Positions 8,516-16,316 of a DNA stretch of 47,850 bases are shown piece by piece. Location: the NCBI RefSeq assembly GCF_009183815.1, contig NZ_WEHX01000010.1, forward strand, positions 1 through 47,850, read 5' to 3'. The DNA is from Sutterella seckii (GTDB lineage Bacteria > Pseudomonadota > Gammaproteobacteria > Burkholderiales > Burkholderiaceae_F). Both the position numbers and the translations under genes were made by a program. Each line of letters opens with the position of its first letter. Position 1 is the stretch's first letter. A model generated the notes under the pieces. The model did not search any database, was not told where the DNA came from, and saw only the letters and a program-made list of their open reading frames with translations.

Positions 8516-10411
8516 ATGTCTCCGCTTTCCTTCATTCGCGCCGCCTGGCAGGATGAGACCCGGCGCCAGATCGTTCTGATCGTCGTCTCCGCCATTGCGC
8601 TTCTCTTGGGCTTCTTCGACGTCACGGTCTCCGGCATCGACCTCTCCTGGGTCGCAATTCTGCTCTGCGGCACGCCGATCGTCATTGAGGCTGCAATCGG
8701 CCTCATTACGCGCTTTGACGTTAAGGCGGATCTTTTGGTCTCGCTCGCTCTCATCGCGTCAATCATCATCGGAGAATATTTTGCGGCGGGCGAAATCGCC
8801 GTCATCATGCAGCTCGGCGCGCTTCTTGAGGAAATGACCGTCGCCAAGGCGCGAAAAGGCATTGAGCGTCTCGCGTCGCTCGCGCCTGAAACCGCACGCG
8901 TGGTTACGTCCGGAACGGAGCGCATCATTCCGGCCTCAGAAGTGAAGAAAGGCGAAACCATCCGCGTCAATCCCGGAGAAACCGTTCCGGTAGACGGCGA
9001 GATCCTCTCAGGCAGCACATCTGTTGACGAATCCGTGCTGACAGGTGAGCCGATGCCGGTAGATAAAACAGCCGGCGACCATGTGATGTCGGGCTCCATC
9101 AACCGCTTCGGGGTTTTTGAGCTCCGGGCGGATGCCGTGGGAGACGCCTCCACGATCGCCCGCATGGCAAAGCTCGTCGAATCTGCGGACGCGAGCCGGG
9201 CGAAAATCGTGCGGCTTGCCGATCGATGGGCAACCTGGATCGTGGCCGCAGCACTCTCCATGGCCTGCGTCACATGGCTCGTGACCGGGGAGGAAATCCG
9301 TGCGGTTACGATTCTCGTCGTCTTCTGCCCGTGCGCCCTGGTGCTTGCAACGCCGACGGCCGTCATGGCAGCCATCGGATGCGCCACGAAGCGGGGAGTA
9401 CTCGTACGCGAAGGGGATGCGCTTGAGCGTCTCGCCGAAATCGATCGTGCCGCATTCGACAAGACCGGCACGCTCACCACAGGTGAACCCACGCTCTGCG
9501 GCGTGAAGAGCCTTTCGAAGACCTGTTCCGAAAACGACATTCTCCGTTTCGCAGCCATTGCAGAAAAGCCGAGCAGCCATCCTCTGGGACGAGCCATCAT
9601 CCGCGGGCTGAAGGATGCCGAAAAAGCAGGGCTGCCGAACCCGGACGACTTCAAAATGGAATCGGGAAGCGGCGTGAGCGCCCGGATCGATGATCATGCC
9701 GTCGCGGTCGGCCGTCTCTCCTGGCTGAAGCGCATCGGCGCAGCCGGCACCGGAGACGCCCGATCCGCAGCTGCCGTCTTTGAAGCAGAAGGCGCCACCA
9801 CGGTCTTCATTGCACTTGACGGCGCGGTTGTCGGCTTCATCGCGCTCTCGGACGCGATGCGCCCGGGGATTGCCAATGTCATGCGCAGTCTGGAAAAGCA
9901 AAATGTCTCGCCGATGCTGATGACGGGCGACCATAAGGAAGCCGCAGAACATATTGCCAAAGAAGCAGGCATTGACGAACGGTTTGTTGATGCGGGCTGC
10001 ATGCCTGAGGACAAGCTCCGCCGCCTTGAATCTCTTGAGCGCGCCACGATCCGCACGGCAATGGTGGGAGACGGCATCAATGATGCCCCGGCCCTGAAGC
10101 GCGCCTGGGTCGGCATCGCCATGGGCGGCATTGGTAGCGACATTGCCGTCAACGCCGCAGACATCGTGCTCGTGAGGGACGACATCCGCGTGATCCCATG
10201 GCTAGTACGACTCTCGCGCCGCATGATGCGTATGATCCGCTTCAACATCACGCTTGCGATGAGAATCAACTTCCTTGCCATCATTCTCGCCGCGCTCGGT
10301 CTGATGGGGCCCGTCCTGGGAGCTCTTGTGCACAACGCCGGCTCCGTCATCGTCATTCTCAATTCCGCAAGGCTACTGAGAACGCCTTCTGAAGGAGATC
10401 AGACAGCCTGA
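8516..10411 (+). CDS. P1B-type heavy-metal-translocating ATPase
   Basis: A 631-residue inner-membrane metal exporter. It shows actuator TGEPMPVDK (176-184), membrane metal site CPC (271-273), phosphorylation motif DKTGTLT (Asp315), SHPLGRA in the nucleotide domain, and GDGINDAPAL. No N-terminal metal-binding domain is present. The last helix reads HNAGSVIVILNSARLL, matching neither the copper pattern (MxxSS) nor the zinc pattern (conserved Asp before TG), so the metal cannot be read from the ATPase. The neighbouring CsoR-type ligands favour Cu(I). The ATG has no visible ribosome site and follows operator 2 by 9 bases. Confidence 0.92.
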   Translation: MSPLSFIRAAWQDETRRQIVLIVVSAIALLLGFFDVTVSGIDLSWVAILLCGTPIVIEAAIGLITRFDVKADLLVSLALIASIIIGEYFAAGEIAVIMQLGALLEEMTVAKARKGIERLASLAPETARVVTSGTERIIPASEVKKGETIRVNPGETVPVDGEILSGSTSVDESVLTGEPMPVDKTAGDHVMSGSINRFGVFELRADAVGDASTIARMAKLVESADASRAKIVRLADRWATWIVAAALSMACVTWLVTGEEIRAVTILVVFCPCALVLATPTAVMAAIGCATKRGVLVREGDALERLAEIDRAAFDKTGTLTTGEPTLCGVKSLSKTCSENDILRFAAIAEKPSSHPLGRAIIRGLKDAEKAGLPNPDDFKMESGSGVSARIDDHAVAVGRLSWLKRIGAAGTGDARSAAAVFEAEGATTVFIALDGAVVGFIALSDAMRPGIANVMRSLEKQNVSPMLMTGDHKEAAEHIAKEAGIDERFVDAGCMPEDKLRRLESLERATIRTAMVGDGINDAPALKRAWVGIAMGGIGSDIAVNAADIVLVRDDIRVIPWLVRLSRRMMRMIRFNITLAMRINFLAIILAALGLMGPVLGALVHNAGSVIVILNSARLLRTPSEGDQTA

Positions 10412-10423
10412 GGAACCATGCTG

Positions 10424-10458
10424 AAAGGCCTCCGGGGAAACGCTTCTCCAGAGGCCTT
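10424..10458. terminator. Bidirectional terminator candidate between metal ATPase and macB-like genes
   Basis: Arms AAGGCCTC (10425-10432) and GAGGCCTT (10451-10458), continued by GGGGA / TCTCC, form a long stem with a 6-base loop. It sits between two convergent genes. T runs on either side are poor, so termination strength is uncertain. Confidence 0.5.
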
Positions 10459-10493
10459 CTCATTGATGCAAGCCCGAAAGCTTTGCGGGGCAG

Positions 10494-11702
10494 CTACTCG
10501 TGGCGCACTGCTTCGATCGGATCAAGTCTCGCCGCTCTTCTTGCCGGGAAGAAGCCGAATACGATGCCGGTGAGCGCCGAAACCGTAAAGGCGAGGAGAT
10601 TAATGAAGGGATCGAACGCAAACGGAACTTCCATCCAGGCGCAGAACACATAAGAAGCGCCGAAGGCAACCGCCATGCCGAGCAGTCCGCCGAGGCAGCC
10701 GAGCATCAGCGCTTCGATCAGGAACTGCATGAGCACCTCCCGGCCAAGCGCCCCGATGGCAAGACGAATGCCGATCTCGCGCGTGCGCTCCGTCACCGAT
10801 ACAAGCATGATGTTCATGATGCCGATGCCGCCCACCAGGAGACTCACGCCGGCAACGGCCGCGAGCAGCGTCGTCATAATGCCGGTCGTTGAGGCAACCT
10901 TTTCAGCGATTTCAGCTGTATCCATGATCTGGAAGTTGTCATCGTCGCCCGCAGAAAGCGAACGTCTCTCGCGCATCAGGTCCTTTACCGCCTGCTTCAA
11001 GCGCTCACGGTCGGAATTGCCGTCCATCAGGATCAGAAGCGAAGAGACGCGCGTGTCGCCGATCAGACGGCGCTGCACGGTCTTGACCGGCATGATGACG
11101 ACATCGTCCTGATCTCCTCCCATGGCCGCGGAACCCTTGGTGGCGAGAAGCCCGATCACGCGGCAGGAAAAGCCCCCGGTTCGAATCAGTTCGCCCACAA
11201 CGCCGTCGGTACGTCCGAAGAGTTCATTGGCAATGGTGGAGCCGATCACGCAGACAGCGGAACCCGCCATTTCCTCGGCCTCTTCAAAGCTTCGGCCGTC
11301 CGCAAAAGTACGGTTGTCGATCGTGAAGTAGCTCGATGTCGTCCCCGTAATGCTGGTCTGCCAGTTGCGCCCGTTTGCGACGAGCGTGACGCTCTTGCTT
11401 ACCTGAGGCGCCACTGCCACGACACCCGCAAGCTGCGTCTGCAGCGCCGTCACATCCTCCATCTTGAAGGAAGGCGCCCCGATCCTTTGTCCGGGGCCAA
11501 GACGCATGCCCGGGCGCAGCATCAGCTGATTATTGCCGAAGGATTCAATTTCCGAGCGAATCGCCTCGCTTGCGCCATTGCCGATCGTCACCATCGTAAT
11601 GACGGCCGCGACGCCGATCACGACGCCGAGCACCGTTAGGAGACTTCGCATAGGGTTGCGCCAGATCTGCCGTACGGCAAGAAGGAATGCGTTCCAGATC
11701 AT
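10494..11702 (-). CDS. MacB-like ABC transporter permease
   Basis: A 402-residue permease. The N-terminal helix follows AVRQIWRNPMRSLLTVLGVVIG, then a large periplasmic MacB_PCD domain (about 45-270) and a C-terminal FtsX unit with three helices ending ARLDPIEAVRHE. This is the membrane half of MacB, which is fused to its ATPase in E. coli but is split into two genes here. With the adaptor and outer-membrane lipoprotein upstream it forms a MacAB-TolC-like pump for macrolides, peptides or other envelope substrates. The start codon overlaps the ATPase stop by 4 bases (ATGA). Confidence 0.93.
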   Translation of the reverse strand: MIWNAFLLAVRQIWRNPMRSLLTVLGVVIGVAAVITMVTIGNGASEAIRSEIESFGNNQLMLRPGMRLGPGQRIGAPSFKMEDVTALQTQLAGVVAVAPQVSKSVTLVANGRNWQTSITGTTSSYFTIDNRTFADGRSFEEAEEMAGSAVCVIGSTIANELFGRTDGVVGELIRTGGFSCRVIGLLATKGSAAMGGDQDDVVIMPVKTVQRRLIGDTRVSSLLILMDGNSDRERLKQAVKDLMRERRSLSAGDDDNFQIMDTAEIAEKVASTTGIMTTLLAAVAGVSLLVGGIGIMNIMLVSVTERTREIGIRLAIGALGREVLMQFLIEALMLGCLGGLLGMAVAFGASYVFCAWMEVPFAFDPFINLLAFTVSALTGIVFGFFPARRAARLDPIEAVRHE

Positions 11703-12442
11703 GCTTGCCCTCCGTCTTCCTTAGCAAGCGTCTGAGGGCCCTCGCCCGGAAGCCCGCGGTCGTCGCGCACGAGGTGTCCGTCCTTGAAGATGATGTGTCT
11801 GCGCGCAAACTTCGCCATGTCAGGCTCATGCGTAACAAGAGAAACCGTGATGCCGTCCGTTTGATTAAGGTCCGAAAGGAGCTTCATGATTTCAATGCTT
11901 CGCGCGCTATCGAGCGACCCTGTTGGTTCGTCTGCCAGGAGCAGCTTCGGCTTGATGACGATTGCCCGGGCAATGGCGACGCGCTGCTGCTGGCCGCCCG
12001 AAAGCTCTGCCGGCGTGTGGTGCGCCCAGTCGGCGAGCCCCACGCGATCGAGCGCCGCAAAGGCGAGCTTCTGGCGCTCGGTACGCTTGAGTCCCCGGTA
12101 AAGAAGCGGCAGCTCAACATTCTCGAGCGCGGTCGTTCTCGGCAGAAGATTGAATCCCTGGAAGACAAATCCGATATAGCGGCGGCGAAGCATCGCCCGT
12201 TCATCGTTGCTGAGATTCTCCACGTGCACGCCCTCAAAGAGATATTCCCCCCAGGAGGGTCTGTCGAGCGCGCCGATGATGTTCATGGCGGTGGATTTGC
12301 CAGAACCCGACGGCCCCATGATGGCGACAAACTCACCCTCATGGATCGTGAGATCAATGCTGTGAAGTGCCGTAAAGGCCGCCTCCCCGGTGCCGTAGCG
12401 CTTCCCGATGCCGCGGAATTCAATAAGCGGAATATCCGTCAT
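11699..12442 (-). CDS. MacB-like ABC transporter ATP-binding protein
   Basis: A 247-residue ABC ATPase of the LolD/MacB type. Walker A is GPSGSGKST (about 43-51), the signature is LSGGQQQR, Walker B is [13 protein letters not shown], and the H-loop is VTHE. It powers the mechanotransmission pump whose permease gene follows with a 4-base overlap. The adaptor gene ends 24 bases upstream. LolD itself is less likely because the partners are MacA and an outer-membrane factor, not LolC/E. Confidence 0.93.
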   Translation of the reverse strand: MTDIPLIEFRGIGKRYGTGEAAFTALHSIDLTIHEGEFVAIMGPSGSGKSTAMNIIGALDRPSWGEYLFEGVHVENLSNDERAMLRRRYIGFVFQGFNLLPRTTALENVELPLLYRGLKRTERQKLAFAALDRVGLADWAHHTPAELSGGQQQRVAIARAIVIKPKLLLADEPTGSLDSARSIEIMKLLSDLNQTDGITVSLVTHEPDMAKFARRHIIFKDGHLVRDDRGLPGEGPQTLAKEDGGQA

Positions 12443-12465
12443 TCATAGACTCCCTATCCGGATCA

Positions 12466-13770
12466 TCAGGATCTCTGAGCGCGCTGCTGATCAACCACGA
12501 CCGCATCCTTTTCATGGATTTCTCCGGAGAGAATTTCCGTATGTGCGCCGTCCGTAAGTCCGGTGCGGACGGTCACGGGCTGCGGAACGCCGTTCTTCAG
12601 CACATACACCGTGCGTACGCGTTCAGCCTGGCCCTGAGAGGAATCTTCGCGAGCCGACTTCTGCGAACCTGAGTGACGGGGAGGCCCGGGCATGAAGGCT
12701 GAGCGAGCGCTTGAAGATTCCTTCTGAGCAGCCTCGCGCGGCACAAACCGCAGGGCGGAATTGGGCACGAGAAGCACATCCTGGCGCTGCGCCGTGGAAA
12801 TGGTTGCCGAGGCCGTCATGCCGGGGCGAAGCTGCAGATCTGCGTTCTCCACATCCAGATAGGTGGTGTAGGTCACAACATTTTCCGTCGTCGTCGCACC
12901 GAAGGCCACCTTGCGCAGAGTGGCAGGGAAGCGCTTGTCCGGATAGGCGCTCACCGTAAAGTAGGCCCGCTGCCCGGACTTGACGCTCCCGATATCAGCT
13001 TCATCCACCTTCACCTGAAGCTCAAGCTTGGTGAGGTCGGTGGCGAGCGTGAGGAGTTCAACCGCCTGAAGGCTTGCCGCTACGGCGTAGCCGGGCTCCA
13101 CCGAGCGTGCCAGCACGACGCCCTCAATGGGCGAGCGGATCATGGCTTTCGAGAGATCCGTTTCAGCCTGACTCAGCGAAGCCTCCGCATCGATAATCGA
13201 AGCGCGGGACACTTCAACAGCAGCCTTGGCGGTTGCCACCGCTGCCTCCTGCTGATCGAGTTCGGTCCGCGAAGGCATCTTGCCGCCCGAGAGCTTGTTG
13301 AGCTCCTTCAGCCGCTTATCCTTCACCTCGGCTTCGCGAAGCGTCGCCTGGCTTTCCGCCAGCTTTGCATTGGCGCTCGCCAGCGCTGCCCTCGCGCTCG
13401 CCACCTTGGATTCGAGGTTGCGGGTGTCAAGCTCAATCAGCACGTCGTTCGCGTGAATTTCATCATTCACGTCCACATTCACCTTGCGCACGATCCCGGA
13501 AAGTTCGGAGCCAAGCGTCACCGTACGCGTGGGGTTGAGCGTGCCGTCCGCCGTCACCGTCACGCGAATCTCGCCTTTGGTCACAGGCTGAGTCACATAC
13601 TGCACCTTGCTTCCTGCCGCCCGATTCTGCTGCCAATACCAGGCGCCCCCGCCGGCGATCGCCAGAACAACAACCCAGGGAAGCGCACGGACATACCAGG
13701 GCCTGTGCACCTCGCCCAGGAGCTCTTTTACGGATTCATTCGCTTGAGGCGTCTTCTTATCGTCTGTCAT
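12466..13770 (-). CDS. MacA-like periplasmic adaptor (membrane fusion protein)
   Basis: A 434-residue HlyD-family adaptor. A single N-terminal membrane helix (PWVVVLAIAGGGAWYW) is followed by a lipoyl/barrel-sandwich half, a long alpha-helical hairpin (about 105-205, Ala-rich with coiled-coil character), a beta-barrel and a membrane-proximal domain. Near the C-terminus a Ser/Arg/Gln-rich insertion (about 345-380) interrupts the last domain and has low complexity. The adaptor links the inner-membrane MacB to the outer-membrane channel. ATG at 13770 is chosen over the upstream TTG because AAGGAA is well spaced ahead of it. Confidence 0.92.
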   Translation of the reverse strand: MTDDKKTPQANESVKELLGEVHRPWYVRALPWVVVLAIAGGGAWYWQQNRAAGSKVQYVTQPVTKGEIRVTVTADGTLNPTRTVTLGSELSGIVRKVNVDVNDEIHANDVLIELDTRNLESKVASARAALASANAKLAESQATLREAEVKDKRLKELNKLSGGKMPSRTELDQQEAAVATAKAAVEVSRASIIDAEASLSQAETDLSKAMIRSPIEGVVLARSVEPGYAVAASLQAVELLTLATDLTKLELQVKVDEADIGSVKSGQRAYFTVSAYPDKRFPATLRKVAFGATTTENVVTYTTYLDVENADLQLRPGMTASATISTAQRQDVLLVPNSALRFVPREAAQKESSSARSAFMPGPPRHSGSQKSAREDSSQGQAERVRTVYVLKNGVPQPVTVRTGLTDGAHTEILSGEIHEKDAVVVDQQRAQRS

Positions 13771-13791
13771 GACCAAAATTCCTTATTGTTC

Positions 13792-15204
13792 TTAATTCTT
13801 CTGAGCGCCGTCTTCTCTTGCGGCATCCACTGCCCATGCGCCTCCGAGCGCGCGATAAAGACGTATGTAGCCCGCGGCGCGATCCGCGCGGTTGCTTAAT
13901 TCGGATTCCTCTGCGGAAAGGAGTGAACGCTGCGTCGAGAGGAGCATCGTGTAGTCGCCGATTCCGGCTTCATATTCCTGGCGCGCCAGCATTTCGGCAG
14001 ATCTTGCATGCTCAACAGCACGGGCAAGATCCGTGCGGCGCCGCTCCGCATTGGCGATCGACGCGATGGCGTTGTCGGTTTCTTCAAGCGCCGCAAGAAG
14101 CGTTGAGCGGTAGACGGCTACATTTCTGTCCACCTCCGCCGCCGCACTCTCTTCTCCCGCGATAAGCGATCCCCAGTTGAGAACAGGAAGCGTGAGCACT
14201 GCGGCAAGTCCCGCCACGCCCGTGCCGGCAGTACCCAGAGCACTCACTGTGGCTGCCGTCGTGCCGATATTCCCAGAAAGATTGAGCGAAGGGGAAAAAT
14301 TGCTCTTTGCGCTTTTCAGCTGCAGAACCGCAGCCTCAACATTGAGGCGCGCCGCGCGCACGTCAGGCCGGTTGGCAATCGTTTCTGCGGGGATGGCAAC
14401 GGCTGCATCATCGGGCGGCAATGGAATGACGCTGGACGACCCCAGTTCGAGCTCCTCCACCGGTGTCGCCGTAAGCCGCATCAGCGCATTCCGGTATTCG
14501 AATATGCTTCCTTCAAGCGTCGGAATGCGGGCACGTGCGGAAGCGAGCTGCACCATGGCGTCCTCTGCTTCTGACGCAGCGCCCGTTCCCGCCTCGAACT
14601 GCCAGCGGGAAGTTTCCGCCGTCTCCATGTAATTGGCGAGCGACTTCTTGACCACTTCGAGCTGCGCCTCTGCTGCACGCAGATTGACGTAGGCTTCAGC
14701 GACAGCTGCAGCAGTTGCCGCGCGGACATCCTCGAGCGAATAGCGCGACGCGGCCGCAGAAAGCTCTGCCGCATCCGCTTTCCAGAATTCAGCCCCGGCA
14801 AGATTGAGTGCGAGTCCGCCCGAACCCTCTAGCGAGAATGAATCGCGCGTCGTTCCGCCGGACCGATTTTTCCCGGCATTAGCACCCAGCGAAGCCGTCG
14901 GCCAGAGCGCCGCATTGGCAGAAGTGATGCTCGCCTCGGCTGAACGCAGATTTGCCGCAGCCGTTGCGATATCCGGATTGGCTTCAAATGCTTTCTCAAG
15001 AAGCGCAGTAAGAACCGGATCCTGCCAACGCGCCCAGAAATTGTCCCAGGCAACAATGCTGCCGGTCGGCAGGGAGGAACGCTGCCAATTCCCAGGCGTC
15101 ATATCCGCCGTCATTCGATCAAGATCCGGATGCTCGACGGCGCATCCGGCGAGTCCGAGACAGAGCGCGGCAGCGAGTGAGAGAGGCCGCAGACCTGCAT
15201 GCAT
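13792..15204 (-). CDS. NodT/TolC-type outer-membrane efflux lipoprotein
   Basis: A 470-residue RND/ABC outer-membrane factor. The signal peptide ends in a lipobox LAGC (Cys21). Two repeated OEP domains follow, rich in Ala and Glu coiled-coil heptads. Such proteins form trimeric channels across the outer membrane. It is the first gene of a leftward four-gene operon, 21 bases ahead of the adaptor, with GGAGA before the ATG. Control is likely from the shared divergent region with the response regulator. Confidence 0.93.
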   Translation of the reverse strand: MHAGLRPLSLAAALCLGLAGCAVEHPDLDRMTADMTPGNWQRSSLPTGSIVAWDNFWARWQDPVLTALLEKAFEANPDIATAAANLRSAEASITSANAALWPTASLGANAGKNRSGGTTRDSFSLEGSGGLALNLAGAEFWKADAAELSAAASRYSLEDVRAATAAAVAEAYVNLRAAEAQLEVVKKSLANYMETAETSRWQFEAGTGAASEAEDAMVQLASARARIPTLEGSIFEYRNALMRLTATPVEELELGSSSVIPLPPDDAAVAIPAETIANRPDVRAARLNVEAAVLQLKSAKSNFSPSLNLSGNIGTTAATVSALGTAGTGVAGLAAVLTLPVLNWGSLIAGEESAAAEVDRNVAVYRSTLLAALEETDNAIASIANAERRRTDLARAVEHARSAEMLARQEYEAGIGDYTMLLSTQRSLLSAEESELSNRADRAAGYIRLYRALGGAWAVDAAREDGAQKN

Positions 15205-15268
15205 TTTTTATTCTCCGATAGGAATGCTTTTCATTGAGGCAATTGTCTGCTGAAACAGGCGCTCAGAA

Positions 15269-15282
15269 GCGGCAAATGCCGC
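15269..15282. promoter_or_regulatory. Inverted repeat in the efflux-operon/regulator divergent region
   Basis: GCGGCA-AA-TGCCGC is a perfect 6-bp inverted repeat 65 bases upstream of the efflux lipoprotein gene. It may be an operator. There is no independent evidence of which protein would bind it. A direct repeat CGCTTTC occurs farther on at 15346-15352 and 15372-15378. Confidence 0.3.
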
Positions 15283-15396
15283 ACATTTCAAAACTTTCCG
15301 GTTAGCACTTTTTTCAGCTTCAGAGAAGACTCATTCAGGCCTAAGCGCTTTCTAAGTCGATGGCTCATCAACGCTTTCGTCAACCGTATTTAGCCG

Positions 15397-15427
15397 CAAA
15401 GGTTTGTTAAGATAGGCGGAACCTTTG
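15397..15427. promoter_or_regulatory. Inverted repeat just upstream of the response regulator gene
   Basis: CAAAGGTT (15397-15404) and AACCTTTG (15420-15427) are perfect 8-base arms with a 15-base spacer, ending 18 bases before the ATG. It could be an autoregulatory site or a leader hairpin. Confidence 0.35.
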
Positions 15428-15445
15428 TTTAGCATCAGTTGGCAC

Positions 15446-16156
15446 ATGTTTAAAAATCCTCGCCGCATTCTGATCATCGACACCGACGCCGAACGGTGCA
15501 CGCTGCTCGTCGACTACCTTCGTCTTGAGGGCTTTCATGCGCTTCCTGCGCATGCCGTTGACGCAGGGCTTAACGCTGTTGAAAATGAAGCGCTCGATCT
15601 GATCATCTGCGACGAAGTCCTGCCCGGCATGACCTGCGAGGCCATGCTCGCGGCGCTCAGACTCCGCTCCGATGCGCCGGTCCTCATGCTGGCCGGTACG
15701 GAGGAAGGCGCCGAAGCGCTTAAAAAAGCCGGAGCCGACGATGCGGTCGTCAAGCCCTGTCCGCCCCGGGACCTTTATTCGCATATCGGCGGCATCCTGC
15801 GCCGCACCTCGAGCGCCAGAGCGACGGCAACGCCCATTGTCGTCGGACCGATTGTCGTCAACCCCGCGGAGCGGGTGGCCAAGGCCGGCAACAGGCCGGT
15901 GGAGCTCACCACCACTGAGTTTTCGCTTTTTGAGCTTCTTGCCCGCAATGCAGGCGGCCCGGTTTCCAAGGAGGAAATTTATCCGAAGGTGCTCGGACGG
16001 TCGATGGGTCCGTACGACCGCGCCATCGACGTGCATGTTTCCTCAATCCGCCACAAGCTGAGCGCCGTTGTAGGCAAGGCGCTCGCCATTGAAAGCGTGC
16101 GCGGCGTGGGATACCAGCTGATTGTCCGTTCTCCTGAGGAACTTCAGAGCCTCTGA
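15446..16156 (+). CDS. OmpR/PhoB-type response regulator with atypical receiver, orphan
   Basis: A 236-residue regulator with a receiver domain (about 1-118) and a winged-helix DNA-binding domain (about 135-230, ending RGVGYQLI). Phospho-acceptor Asp56 (ICDEVLPG) and Lys103 (VVKP) are present. However the second acidic-pocket residue is Thr13 (IIDTD in place of the usual acidic pair) and the switch Ser/Thr is replaced by Ala (MLAGTE). No histidine kinase gene is next to it. It is divergent from the tripartite efflux operon, its most likely target. ATG 15446 is chosen because the upstream frame adds no conserved residues. Confidence 0.88.
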   Translation: MFKNPRRILIIDTDAERCTLLVDYLRLEGFHALPAHAVDAGLNAVENEALDLIICDEVLPGMTCEAMLAALRLRSDAPVLMLAGTEEGAEALKKAGADDAVVKPCPPRDLYSHIGGILRRTSSARATATPIVVGPIVVNPAERVAKAGNRPVELTTTEFSLFELLARNAGGPVSKEEIYPKVLGRSMGPYDRAIDVHVSSIRHKLSAVVGKALAIESVRGVGYQLIVRSPEELQSL

Positions 16157-16206
16157 CGACGGACCGGGAACTCTTAAGTATCACACAATCGCGGACTCGC
16201 GGCCAC

Positions 16207-16239
16207 AGCTTGATTCTGTCTTGCGCTTTTGATCAAGCT
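16207..16239 (+). promoter_or_regulatory. Hairpin between response regulator and EF-G-like gene
   Basis: AGCTTGAT (16207-16214) and ATCAAGCT (16232-16239) form an 8-bp stem with a 17-base loop. No T run follows, so it is not a clear terminator. The rest of the 160-base interval holds only the AAGGA ribosome site of the next gene. Confidence 0.3.
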
Positions 16240-16316
16240 CCCTTCAGCTTTTCTCCGATTTCCCGGCATGAAAGTGCAGAATGGTTTGAATCTTTCCTGA
16301 AAATAAAGGATCAGCC

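Noticed and set aside
10494-12442. LolCDE lipoprotein release system
   Set aside because: The ATPase resembles LolD, but the permease has the MacB periplasmic domain and the operon includes an adaptor and an outer-membrane factor.
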